Shown here one piece after another: positions 19,828 through 30,599 of a stretch of DNA of 64,000 nucleotides. Each line of letters begins with the position of its first letter. Position 1 is the stretch's first letter. Below the pieces are notes generated by a model that did not search any database, was not told the origin of the DNA, and saw nothing but the letters and a program-made list of their open reading frames with translations. The position numbers were made by a program, and so were the translations under genes. The DNA is from Atriophallophorus winterbourni. Its lineage: Eukaryota; Platyhelminthes; Trematoda; Plagiorchiida; Microphallidae. The stretch spans positions 113,597 to 177,596 of the forward strand of contig JACCGJ010004930.1 of the NCBI GenBank assembly GCA_013407085.1, written 5' to 3'.

Positions 19828-20319
19828 CTATCTCCGGAATCGCTTTCGCTGTTCTTTGATTCTAGTTAGAATTTTGCTATTCATCGTGTGAACCCTCAGC
19901 CTGACCACCGCAATTCTCGGGGATACAGGCATCCATGACATGAATGCTTGCTTAGCATGGTCGCTGAGCGCAATCGCTACTCCATGCTGACCAGATCCAT
20001 CCTCGGGCCCACTATAAAAAAGCCAATAATTACGATTGACTCCGGGGACCTTGATCGATTTGGATCCGTGTCCGGAAAGGCGGACCTCGGAAAGACAAGC
20101 AACATCTACTTGGTAGTCCAATAAAGAGCGCATCGTGATTGCTTGACTACCAACGTCACGCAGTGTCCGTACATTCCAACATCCCAGATAAAAGACCTTA
20201 CGGATATTTATGGCCCCAGCTAGCTTACTTTTCACCCTAGCCGCTGGGAGAGCCAAGGGCGCGTCGCGTCTCGGGAACGCCGTAGCAGAGAGCTGAGATA
20301 TACGTTGAGACATCATCAT
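19828..20319 (-). CDS. RTE-type endonuclease, truncated (about 145 of 163 codons)
   Basis: N-terminal part of an exonuclease/endonuclease/phosphatase-fold nicking domain. Motifs are LGCWNVRTL (about residue 47), VDVACLSEVRLSG with the catalytic glutamate (about residue 77), and YSGPEDGSGQHGVAIAL. The catalytic aspartate and histidine regions that follow in a complete domain are missing. After about residue 143 (VVRLRVHT) the frame runs into host repeat, so the last 20 or so residues do not belong to the element. Annotation pipelines often label such fragments craniofacial development protein 2-like, which is an RTE artefact. Confidence 0.8.
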   Translation of the reverse strand: MMMSQRISQLSATAFPRRDAPLALPAARVKSKLAGAINIRKVFYLGCWNVRTLRDVGSQAITMRSLLDYQVDVACLSEVRLSGHGSKSIKVPGVNRNYWLFYSGPEDGSGQHGVAIALSDHAKQAFMSWMPVSPRIAVVRLRVHTMNSKILTRIKEQRKRFRR

Positions 20320-20836
20320 GAAGTTTTTCGGGGATAGTGTACAAGTGATGTTCCCAGTACCACTAGGTATTTGTTCGAGTACACCTATCTAGCCTTTGCA
20401 AAGCCAAGTGCAACCTACAAGGCAGCAGGGAGTTGGCAGATAAACGCGCTGTGCGCCAGTTATCTACATACGGGACTTCTCTTCAGATTTTTCTTCGGGG
20501 TTTTCTCCCGAAGCCTTTTCCGCAATCGGGTGACCCACAAGGCAGTGGGGGTTTGGGGTCAGGGTTTTCCTTCCCCTAGATGGATTGCCATTAGCTGACG
20601 AGCTCCATCTGCCCGGAGCAAACTGGCTTTAAGGCGCCAGTCACCCGCCTTCGCCCCTTCTCCTGTCAGTAAGAGCAGTTCCGCCGGGCTTGTGGAAGCA
20701 ACTCGTGCAGGCCAGGAGTTGGACTTGGTTGTCAGAGGCTATTTGAGACGCACGCCACGTGGGAGCATTTTATAGATAGTAGGCGGCTCATTCCTACTAC
20801 CACCTTCGGCTGTAACAACCTTTGGAACCAAAAAAA
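19885..20836 (-). mobile_element. RTE-type LINE fragment (5' region and endonuclease only)
   Basis: A GC-richer island on the minus strand. It holds the 5' untranslated part of an RTE-type element (about 20320-20836) and the start of its endonuclease. Reverse transcriptase and 3' end are absent: the left boundary at about 19885 joins host repeat that is also found at 4236-4515. Loss of the 3' part is unusual for a LINE, whose copies normally lose the 5' part, and points to a later deletion or rearrangement. Confidence 0.8.
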
Positions 20837-21030
20837 TGCGAGTGCCATCAGATGGGTTAATTCAGGATAACGTTTTACTTCTACAAGAGAAGGTTCCTTG
20901 TAAGGAATCGTTAATATAATTATGCAGTGGTCAAACACCACCACTAAACTTACCTTACTGCTAAACAGCCTATAGTACGCCTACGTTATTTCACGTTTCG
21001 TGGGTATGACCACGATCAGTTTTGGAGATT
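20837..21030. repeat. Flanking segment S, second copy
   Basis: Copy of the segment at 11345-11530, here abutting the 5' end of the RTE fragment. After about 21030 the two copies diverge. From there to 21400 no feature was seen. Confidence 0.7.
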
Positions 21031-21403
21031 CCACCTAGTGTTTGTTGACGTCACTCAATTAAAAGTAATCTCGGGCAAGGTCTGTTTACACAGCGCCTGA
21101 CATCCGTAAAGAAAAATAAGTAATGAGTATTATGTTGCAGTTTTGTTGAAGAAAACATAAATTGAATAAACTAGCATTTATAAGTTGAATAACAAATATT
21201 TACTTTCAAATCGATGCAGTTTGCTAGATTGCTACGTCCCCTTAATATCCGCCAGTAGACGTGACTTAGACATTCGACCGCCACCGTGAATACGATTTCG
21301 CTATGCTCTTTATTTCCCAGTCTCAACATTTTCACAATATTCAGCTCGGAGCTGTGATTCGTGTTTATTACGTGCTTTGCAATGGCGCAGTTACGATTTA
21401 GGG

Positions 21404-22060
21404 TTCTGTGTTTGAAAATAGCGATTCGTTGTACGAACCCTATGCCACAGCGGCATAGAAATATACACTTTTTTACGATTCACCCACTGTTTCAATGCTA
21501 ACTGTACCTGATCATACTCTATCCACCTGATGATAAAAAACAGCCAAAATCCCCTAATAAAGAGTAATTTCAGGAAATGTGAGCAACACATCACATTGGT
21601 CATCCATAAGCGCCTTGAGTGCTTGACCACAAATGACTATTTGATTACGTGATTGAACGTTGTCGTTCGTTTTACGAACACTATTCAACAGTAGCATTCA
21701 AGTACACACTTCTTTACCACATTTCACTGGTTTAAGGCTCACTGAACCTAATCTTACTGTCTCCACCTGATGGCGGGAAACAGCCAGAAACCAATAGTGC
21801 AGTGTTACTGTGATGGATGTTTGCAACACATCATTTGATCATGCACAGGCTTTTAGTGACTTGGACCCAATTCTAGGATTCTATGTTTGAATGTCGTGGT
21901 TCGATACGGCTCATAAAAATTTGATATGTATTGTGTGGGATGATAAACAATGTATATCAATTATATCACACTTTCCAATAAACAAATCAAGCGAAGTTTA
22001 TGAATAACGCTAACATTTCAATAAACTCAATCCTGTTTATACGGTGTGTTTGATGTACCG
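21404..22060. repeat. Tandem array of the ~240-base unit (about 3 units)
   Basis: Units start at about 21404, 21644 and 21878. They correspond to units 5, 6 and 8 of the 17 kb array rather than to units 1-3, and no leader block precedes them. The third unit is degraded and ends near 22060. The 22060-22800 stretch is AT-rich with no recognised feature. Confidence 0.82.
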
Positions 22061-22811
22061 CAAGTGCGGTCTGCCCAATTGTGGATGTCCCAATTGTCGT
22101 TTACGACAGATAAGATGGTCTGGAATATGACCATAATCTGCACAAATAACTATCCTGCATTTTAAATTATCGTTAATTACACATATATTTATTAACTACG
22201 GAACATTTAAATTTCTAACGATGATACTATTTCAAATATTAAGACAAACACTAATCTGCTATAATGTTGATAATTATTGGAATCTATATATTGTGGGTTC
22301 ATGTTTGAGCTAATTTATCTGAACGTTCAACCACAGCTGTATTCCTAAGTATAACATAGTTCAGCATCCGTCCAGGGAGCGCGGCCACAAAGGTTTTAAG
22401 CGAATGCCTATTTTGATGGTTGCCATAAAAATATTTTTATTCCTTCATTGTAACTTCAAACTTATTCTACAGTTTGATATATAATTACTCATTTATGTAT
22501 AGAAAGGTATTGCAACACTGATTACTCGATAGTCTGCTGTTGGATGGTTTCAAACGTGTCCCACTTCCAAGAAAATCACTAAATGCATTCTGATTTACTA
22601 TTATTTTAATTACAAATGGTTGCACTGCAATCATTATAAACGAATTTTTTTTATTCTGTGTTGAACTCGATGCGAGTTCATTATGACAGTCAAAATGAGA
22701 TTAACTCACCACATGATTTTCAATATCATATATGATATGTTCGTAAATCATCAGCTGGCGCAAATTGTAGGTCCATGATCAGAAATGTATTTGATTTTGT
22801 TCGTTTTACAG

Positions 22812-22829
22812 TTACCGGAACCGGATCAA
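22812..22829 (+). CDS. Micro-exon D1 (18 bases, phase 1-1)
   Basis: Acceptor ttcgttttacag, donor gtaagtattg (consensus). Phase 1 translation TGTGS. The first two bases are TT, as in the micro-exons at 26801, 34844, 34964 and 37695, so the split codon is always X-TT. It lies about 1 kb upstream of the terminal-type exon at 23852 and probably belongs to the same duplicated unit. Confidence 0.55.
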
Positions 22830-23439
22830 GTAAGTATTGAGAATGTATTTGTAAATTGCAAATCTAAATTATTTTATTGATAACCAACGCGTCAATTTGT
22901 AAACTACGGTGATATAAGACTGGTACAACGAAAACTGTGCTAGCCACAAGCTAGTGTTTGTTCGATATTCCGTGTCATACACACACAATTAAATTACAGT
23001 TTTTTGACCACTGAATATGTCCCAGTAAATTACTCGATGTTTTATCCATGAGGCTGAGATAACACATTCACATAAAAAAACATACATCTTTATCTCATGG
23101 ATCTACATGTGTCGTCCCATCAAACGTCCCCAAGATACCACATATCTGAGTTTCAAAATGTTTTGTCTTATCTTAGAAAGCAATAATGTATATTGGTTTT
23201 CCGAGCGCAATATATTTTCATTAAAAACCTTGATCATTCATAGCTGTTGATAAAGGTTAACGAATTCAAATTTTATAGCAAAATAACTTATCAACAAAAA
23301 ATGGAATGAACTGCTTTTCTTATTTTATCGCTGATATATTCCTTTCTCCTGAGGAGAATCGGAAAAAAATATCGTGGTTTTTGTGTGTAATAAAAATGCA
23401 TGCTAATGAGAATTTTTCAAACAATCTATCGTTCGACCA

Positions 23440-23745
23440 TCATGCTTTAACTGTGAGAAAGTGGTTACTAGTAAACAAGTTTATAATTGAATGCCGCTGT
23501 TGCATGGGTTTTGTAAAACGAAACACGATATTCAACCACCGAATCACATAGTGATTTGTGGTCAAGCACTCTAGGCGCTTAAAGATGATCAATCTGATGT
23601 GTTTTTCGCATTCCCCGAAATTTTGTTTCAACTCTAACAAAAACTAATATTACTGAATCTACCTGATGAAGGCAAACAGCTAGAAAACGGTAGTGGAGTG
23701 TAATTTTGGAGTATGTGGGCAACACATCACTTCGGTTAAATACTG
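23440..23745. repeat. Head-to-head inverted pair of partial ~240-base units, copy 1
   Basis: The left half (to about 23610) is the reverse complement of the unit, recognisable by gtgatttgtggtcaagcactc. The right half (from about 23645) runs forward (ctacctgatgaaggcaaacag). The same junction recurs at 27160-27480, so it arose before the duplication of the two exon blocks. Confidence 0.7.
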
Positions 23746-23851
23746 TCATATGTCTTAACTGTTCAACAAGTGTCACGCAAAATGTCAAATTACATTAATC
23801 GCTGACGTGATATCGATGCTATATGTATATCTTCCAATGTTTCTCGCGCAG

Positions 23852-24043
23852 CGCTCTCTTTATGAAGACTTCACATTTGCAAATCGGATAGTCATTTCCA
23901 TGTCTCACCTAAACACATCTGACATCCAAATGGTAATGAAGACCAAATCGTCTGTTCATCTGAAACCATCGGTTTACAATGTGATCGTTCATGCACAAAT
24001 TTTGAAAAACGTGTTTAGTGTAATATGTAACAAATTTAACTAA
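23852..24043 (+). CDS. Terminal-type M exon, copy 1 (63 codons plus stop)
   Basis: Acceptor caatgtttctcgcgcag, read in phase 0, ending at a TAA. The encoded segment has a beta-strand-like alternation (RIVISMSHL, IQMVMKTKSS, YNVIVHAQIL). From its histidine to YNVI, 27 residues align without gaps to the internal exon M1 (44958-45174), which shares H, M and YNVI. The paralogue at 27866 has exactly the same length. No upstream X exon was found between D1 and here, so this may be a gene 3' end whose X exon is diverged, or an alternative last exon. Confidence 0.55.
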   Translation, partial: RSLYEDFTFANRIVISMSHLNTSDIQMVMKTKSSVHLKPSVYNVIVHAQILKNVFSVICNKFN

Positions 24044-24440
24044 TCGAGCGAGAAACTGTTTTCTAATAGACCGAGATACGACCTAGAATAATAGTCCAAA
24101 ATCCGCTCGGTAATTTGTTCCGAAACCATCAGACCTATTTTTCATAACACGTTTGGTTCGTAACCCAGGCTCCTCAAAATTTTGTTAAACACCTACACTG
24201 AACTAATTAACGATAATTTGAAATTGATTTTCCAATTTATCTGCGCAAGGTTACTTTAGTGATTTCATTTCTAGAAACTACGTAAAGATTCGCTGTTGGC
24301 AATAAGATGGACGTTTCAATGATCTTTAGGAGAGCAACCATCTTTATAAGCGATATAGAGGCTGATTCTGCAAAGAAGGTCACCAAACAACCACAACACA
24401 ACAACAAACAATCGCTTTCATAGCCCAAACGAAAGCAACT
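24044..24440. repeat. Post-exon segment duplicated at 28058-28460
   Basis: Text following the stop codon (tcgagcgagaaactgtt, accgagatacgacctagaat, ccgaaaccatcagacct) is nearly identical in both copies, with about six differences in the first 92 bases. It contains no AATAAA close to the stop. Confidence 0.75.
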
Positions 24441-25308
24441 TGGTAGTGTGCAGCTACAATTTTCACAAGTAAACCCATGTCATCAAGCAACAATGGTGAT
24501 CGACCAAAAATTTGAAACTCACTATCAATTCAAGTGTGATGAAAGACATTCAGAAATACTTAGAGACGGAACAGTGACGTCAGATGGAGCAGATTAAACA
24601 CTGCCTGATAAAAAATCGCAATGTGAAAATGATCATGCTAAGGTTTCAGCATTGCTGTTAATAATAGTTTTGGGTAGTGCTGCATCCTTTTGCCGAAAAA
24701 TAATATAAATTAGTCCCGCCGAACATTAGAAGATTAGAAATAATAATATACTTTGTGTTCGTGAGCTAGTCAGACAGAGAGCAGACCAATACGCGGCAAT
24801 GCACTCTCTAGCATCATGGTTAACATAAAGTAATTTAATTCGGATAGCAAAACTTGTTACTTTAAATAACGAAGTTTTGCTTTTCTTGCAATCAGTTAAA
24901 TCTCTGCGTAATGACACAGCACTTTCCATCATTATATGCTTTGTTCGGTTTTATCAGATAATATCAGATTATAGTCAGGTTATCATATTATAACCTGTAA
25001 CAAATTGTTATTGGTACAAAAACATAATTATACGTTCTCCAATCACCTTAATAGCAGCCGAAGAAACACCAGGTCAGTGAATTTGAAATTGATTTTTACT
25101 TTTCATTTATCGTAGGTTCTTCAACTGCGGTTTAGTTCCTATTAACAAGGCCGCTATCTACGAGTGGGTTAGTGCTAGACTCTGGCCTTACAACATTTCT
25201 TGGTACATTTAGCTGAAGCTCCAAGATTGAAAACGCGAGATATTTTAATGAGGGGGCAATTGTCTTATTTTATTATTACAATTTATATAAAAATATTTAT
25301 GTGTTTAT
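24440..25308. repeat. Leader block, copy 3
   Basis: Full-length copy, colinear with 11560-12449, directly followed by an array. Confidence 0.82.
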
Positions 25309-26700
25309 TTTTGTGTTTAAACATCATGGTTGGTTGTGCGATCCATACGCCTCAGTGGCATTCAGAAATACACTTAATCAACACACATCCACTGTTTTAA
25401 TTCTCAATGTACCTAATCAAAACGTATACACTTATTAACGGCAAACAGCCAGAAACCCGTACTGTAGTGTATTATCGGGAGATGTGAGAAACACATCGCT
25501 TTGGTCATCCGTAAGCGCCTTGAGTGCTTGACCACAAATCACTGTGATTCTGTGTTTGAGCATCGTGGTTCGTTGTACGTTCATTGCGAGCCAGTGGCAT
25601 TCAAGTATACATTTGTTTGCCATTTATCAACTGTTTTAAAGCTCACTAAGTATGACTCCGCCTGATGACAACAAACAGCCAGAATCCAGTAGTGCAGTGT
25701 AATTTCAGAAGATGTGAGAAACACACCGCTTTGGTCATCCACAAGCGCCTTGAGTGCTTGACAACAAATTGCTATAGGATTTTGTGTTTAAACACAGCGG
25801 TTGGTTGTACCAACTTAATGCAACAGTGGCATTCATATATACACTTGTTTACAACTTTTTCACTGTTTCAAGGCTTCCTGATACTAATCTAACTGTCTCT
25901 ACCTGATGAAGCGAAACAACCAGCAACCGATTGTGCATTGTAATTTACGGACATATGAGCAACACATCACGTTGGTCATTTCGGAGCGCCCTGAGTACTT
26001 AACCACAAATCACTATATGATTCTGAGTTTGAAAATTGAGGTTCAAGGTACGAACCCTAAGCAACAGTAGCATGCAAGTTTAAACTATTTTATCATTTAC
26101 CCAGTGTTTTAAGCTCACTCAACGTAATCTTACTGTCTCCACCTAATGACCTCAAACAGCCAGATACCGGTTGTGCATCGTAATTTCTAGGGTTGTGAGC
26201 AACACTTCACTTTTTTCATCCATTAGCGTGATGAGTGCTTGACCACGAATCAATATGTGATACTGTGTTTGAAAATAGCGATTCGTTGTACGAACCCTAT
26301 GCCACAGCGGCATTGAAGTATAAACTATTTTACGATTCACCCACTGTTTCAATGCTAACTGTACCTAATCATACTCTATCCACCTGATGACAACAAACAG
26401 CCAAAATCCCCTAATATAGAGTAATTTCAGAAAATGTGAGCAACACATCACATTGGTCATCCATAAGCACCTTGAGTGCTTGGTCACAAATGACTATTTG
26501 ATTACGCGTTTGAACGTTGTCGTTCGTTTTATGAACCCTATTCAACAGTAGCATTCAAGTACACACTTGTTTACCACATTTCGCTGGTTTAAGGCTCACT
26601 GAACCTAATCTTACTGTCTCAACCTGATGACGGGATACAGCCAGAAACCAATAGTGCAGCGTTACTGTGAACGATGTTTGCAAAACATCATTTTTGAATG
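25309..26700. repeat. Tandem array of the ~240-base unit (6 units)
   Basis: Units start at about 25309, 25547, 25779, 26020, 26260 and 26501. Units 1-4 match the four units of the 12.5 kb array in order; units 5-6 match the first two units of the 21.4 kb array. Confidence 0.88.
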
Positions 26701-26800
26701 AATCTCGACGTGTTGTTGGAATTTCTATATCACCGATACATTTGGATATAGGTTTTATAGTATTATCAGATCAATGTTATTTCAATATATTTATCTAAAG

Positions 26801-26830
26801 TTAGCTGGGACCAATTTACTCTTACAGTAT
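26801..26830 (+). CDS. Micro-exon D2 (30 bases, phase 1-1)
   Basis: Acceptor tatttatctaaag, donor gtaagtattt (consensus). Phase 1 translation SWDQFTLTV, beginning with the TT split codon typical of this locus. It precedes the X-type exon at 26927 and the M exon at 27866. Confidence 0.5.
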
Positions 26831-26926
26831 GTAAGTATTTACGGCGGATCGTTACAGGTGTGCAGTAATATTGAATTTTGTGATCTTCATTCGTTCATTG
26901 ATTTGTTTCTGTGGATCTGCTCTCAG

Positions 26927-26979
26927 ATATAGCCAACATGTTTGTAACTGCCAGGAGATACACAAAACGCAGCATGTTT
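26927..26979 (+). CDS. X-type exon with two alternative donors (53 or 17 bases)
   Basis: Acceptor ctgctctcag. In phase 1 the sequence reads IANMF and then, through a 36-base repeat, on to a second MF. Two gtaact donors follow identical atgttt text, after 26943 and after 26979. Both end in phase 0, as needed to join the phase-0 M exon at 27866. The longer form is 53 bases, the same as X3 at 55837. Residues are strongly basic (TARRYTKRS). Both donors are weak, so this call is tentative. Confidence 0.35.
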
Positions 26980-27008
26980 GTAACTGCCAGGAGATACACA
27001 AGACGCAG
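26937..27008. repeat. 36-base perfect-phase tandem duplication
   Basis: Two copies (26937-26972 and 26973-27008) of a 36-base unit starting catgtttgtaactgccagg, differing at one base. The unit length is a multiple of three. Confidence 0.95.
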
Positions 27009-27159
27009 CATGTAAAATAGCAAATCTCTCAAAGGAATAAAGACAACAAACCGTGCTGTATCGATATTGTTACTGCTTTACGTTTATTTTGATCCCGATG
27101 AAATGAAATATCGTGGTTTTTGTGTGTGATAAAAATGCATGCTAATGAGAACTTTTCAA

Positions 27160-27480
27160 ACAATCTATCGTTTGACCATCATGCTTTAACTGTAAGAAAG
27201 TGGTTACTAGTAAACAAGTTTATAATTGAATGCCGCTGTTGCATGGGTTTTGTAAAACGAAACACGATATTCAACCACCGAATCACATAGTGATTTGTGG
27301 TCAAGCACTCGAGGCGCCTAAATATGATCAATATGATGTGTTGTTCGCATTCCCCGAAATTTTGTTTTAACTCTAACAAAAACTAATATTACTGTATCTA
27401 CCTGATGACGGCAAACAGCTAGAAACCGGTAGTGGAGTGTAATTTTGGAGTATGCGGGCAACACATCACTTCGGTTACTA
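27160..27480. repeat. Head-to-head inverted pair of partial ~240-base units, copy 2
   Basis: Same junction and orientation as 23440-23745, with only scattered base changes. Confidence 0.7.
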
Positions 27481-27865
27481 ATATTTTTATTACTGTCATA
27501 TGTCTGAACTGGTCAACAAGTGTCACGCAAAATGTCAAATTACATTAATCGCTGACGTGATATCGATCCTTAATGAACAAAAGTTCCATTGCCCAGGACA
27601 CGTCTGTAAAGACTGATGAGAAACAAACGAGCATTGGCCTGCTTTGATGAGTTTTAAGCAATAAAAGCCGTAAAAAGCATTTTGAGTTTAGAGCTGAAAT
27701 TATAAATAATATTGGGTTTATTTAAAAGTGTATTAGAAAATGAAAACTTATGGTTAACCTGTAACACAAATAAAATCGGATAATATAATATTTAATACCA
27801 AGCAGACAAATATGAACAGATCATTCGACGCCAACGTCATATATCTGTCAATGTTTTTCGCGCAG

Positions 27866-28057
27866 CGCTATCTTTATGAAGACTCCACATTTGTAAAACG
27901 GATAGTCATTTCCATGTCTCACCTAAACACCTCTGACATCCAAATAGTAATGAAGAGCAAACCGTTTGTTCATCTGAAACCAACGGATTACAATGCGACG
28001 GTTAATGCACAAATTTTGGAAAACGTGTTTAGTGTAATCTGTAACAAATTTAACTAA
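27866..28057 (+). CDS. Terminal-type M exon, copy 2 (63 codons plus stop)
   Basis: Acceptor caatgtttttcgcgcag, phase 0, 192 bases to a TAA, exactly as in copy 1. Compared codon by codon with 23852-24043 there are 14 amino acid replacements and only two silent differences, with no indel or stop. Conserved parts are RIVISMSHLNTSDIQ and the C-terminal NVFSVICNKFN. Upstream, the micro-exon at 26801 and the X-type exon at 26927 join in frame. A possible AATAAA lies far downstream, near 28643. The role is unknown; the pattern suits a fast-evolving secreted protein. Confidence 0.55.
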   Translation, partial: RYLYEDSTFVKRIVISMSHLNTSDIQIVMKSKPFVHLKPTDYNATVNAQILENVFSVICNKFN

Positions 28058-28449
28058 TCGAGCGAGAAACTGTTTCCTAATAGACCGAGATACGACCTAG
28101 AATAATAGTCCAAACTCCGTACAGTGATTTGTTCCGAAACCATCAGACCTACTTTCATAACACGTTTGGTTCGCCACCCAGGCTCCTCACATTTTTGTAA
28201 TGCACGTACACTAGAAAAATTAACGATATTATAAAATGGATATTTAAATTGAATCTATGCGTGGTTTCTTTACCGAGTTTATTTCTAGAATCTACGTAAA
28301 AGTTTACTGCTGGGAATGAGATTGACGATTCCGTGATCTTATGGAAAGCAACCAGCGTAGTCATATCTTTACAAGCGATTTAGAGGCTGTTTCTGCGAAG
28401 AAGGTCGCCAAACAACTACAACACAACAATTATCAATTGCTTTCAAAGC

Positions 28450-28650
28450 TCAAACGAAAGCAACGCGGTAGTGTGTAGCTACAAATTTCTTCAGTATACC
28501 CCTGTCATCAAGCAACAATGGTGATCAACCAAAACTTAAAAAAATCACTTTCAATTTAAGTGTGATGATAGGCATATTCATAAATACTTAGAGACGGTAC
28601 AGTGACGTAAGAAGAAGCAGATTAAACACTGCCTGATAAATAAAATCTAA
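28450..28650. repeat. Leader block, partial copy 4
   Basis: Covers the gtgtagctacaaattt to ctgcctgata part, then stops. From 28650 to 29750 I see no gene or repeat. Confidence 0.7.
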
Positions 28651-29754
28651 ACTATTGTCGTGTGGAGATAATGAACCCTCAAATTTAGAAAAGGGTTCAA
28701 ATAACTACAAGGACCCGGGGTTTCATGTGGTGGGATCGTCACAAACCCAAATTAATTCATTGTTACATACATTGTGTATATTCTAATGCACTGTGTATTT
28801 TGAACAAACTACCTTGTTAAGCCATTCATACCGAATTTTCTTAGCGGCACCTTTTACCAAACGAAAACACCTGGAAAACAAATAACCGAAACATATATTT
28901 TCGATCGATATTTCTTCTGTCCTTGTCACAATTAAAATTTCTTTCTTACAAGGACGCAAACGTTACAGTAGGGATACTTAACCGTTATAAATTTTCTAAG
29001 CAATCCTGGTGATAGCCTCAATTGTCCTTTGAAACAAATGAAATGCATTGTGTAAATCGGGGAAAGCGAAACACATAACTTAGTGTCGGTTTATCAAATA
29101 ATTAATTTTTACATTAGCTTTGAGGTAGAACCGAACATTGTTGAGTCCTAAATTTAGTTTTCAATCTTTTTCAAATTGAAGAGCATTATTAATTGTTGCA
29201 TCAAATTAGATGTAGAAATCTGTTTTAAATAGAATACAGTGTTTTGGATTTCGATTAGGACAAATCACCAATAAGAGATCAGGGTGAACATACTACAAGG
29301 AAGAAACAACAGTTAATTGTTTCACAGTACCTCATTGCTAATACTGGGAAACGCAATGAAACTAAACTGGATTAAACAAAATTTCAAAATAATTTTTTTC
29401 CGTTGATTATTCACGAATGCAATAACAAATATTTGTAGAATTGAATTTTAATGTCATCAATTCTACAACTTACGGTCGTTACATATATTACGTCGTTTTT
29501 TGCAAACATGCTTCACATGTGTGACTGATCACACCAGTTTTTTCAGAAATGGTTAAGATTTGATTCAAAGATTCCGAAAAACATTTTTAGTTTGATTAAT
29601 AATTTCTCCTATTGAAACTTCATTCTCGCAATCTGCTATCTTATGAGGTGTTTGAGAGGTTTCAGTGTCGATAGTCTAGATAACAAACTCGATACTTATA
29701 AGAAAATTTTTTTAGTTTATCTCAACATCATTCAAATTTATGTGTAAACAAAGA

Positions 29755-30235
29755 GAGCTTCCTACATTGTTTCAAGCGCATGCGGATCCCGATCCTACTG
29801 TCCCTTCCTGATGAGCGCGAAAAACACGAAACCGGTCGTGGGGTGTTTTGTGACGGAAAAGCATGCAAATGAATATTTTATTTTACATTAATATTAACAT
29901 GGTTAGGTTTTATCAGATTATAACATTTAAAATATTGTTATTGGTAAAAAACCTCATTCGGTGTTCTCCGACCAATTATATAGCCGCCCAAGTAAATCAA
30001 GGTTAGTAGATAATATTTTGTTTTCCCCTCCAATGTATCTTACGTTCTGCCAATGGAGTTTGGTTCCGGAGCATAGCTGTAAAGTTTCGCGTTTACTTAC
30101 GAGGCTGCTATAAACAAGTGGGCTAGTATTCACGTCTGATTTTGAGAACACCAAACGATAAATTTTGTTAAACATTCAAGATCGAAATGCGATATTTATA
30201 GTTAAATGGTCAATTGTCTTTGCAACACTACATGA
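29755..30235. repeat. Diverged 240-base unit fragment and leader block
   Basis: 29755-29870 resembles the second half of the unit (gatcctactgtcccttcctgatgag and on). Similar old fragments lie at 44490-44560 and 57735-57845. 29880-30235 resembles the 3' half of the leader block (tgttattggta, gccgccc, acaagtgggctag). These are older copies than those at 12-26 kb. Confidence 0.5.
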
Positions 30236-30599
30236 GTTTTCCTGTTCTTCTTTTTTATTGTATATACCTTATAACTCCATCCTATGGTTATTGTTAAGAT
30301 AAATGCTTTTTAGACCACTACAACTTTGAATCACTTCGAATCACTTTGAACATTACACGGATTTATTTACAACAGTGAATTAAAACACCTTCAATTAATA
30401 ATTCGTGAGGGTATTCTATTTTGAATGCTAGTCCTATTACGTATAGAAGAATATCTGGTGTTAGAAGTATTTCTATAAACACTTTGTATTTAAGGATACG
30501 CGTATCATACATTATTCTGTGTGAGAGGACTTAAGCCCAATCGACTACACCGCTCAACGCATTTTATATTTAAAACGCCTTTGACATGCTCAAACTTTA

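Noticed and set aside
12577..26352. Recurring 60-80 codon minus-strand open frames within the 240-base arrays
   Set aside because: They follow from the repeated sequence: the same peptide (for example VICGQALKALTDDQSDVFL) appears wherever a unit does, breaks at unit borders and has no splice sites or start context. Treated as a by-product of the repeat.
26831..26870. Alternative 30-base exon tatgtaag to gttacag
   Set aside because: It overlaps the donor of the better-supported micro-exon at 26801-26830; its own donor (gtgtgc) is weaker.
17079..29840. Hammerhead-ribozyme-like text in the array units (cctgatga followed by gaaac)
   Set aside because: The ctgatga and gaaa boxes occur, for example near 18370 and 29816, but the bases between them cannot form stem II and no matching cleavage-site stem was found. 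Flatworm satellites can carry hammerheads, so a covariance-model search would be decisive.
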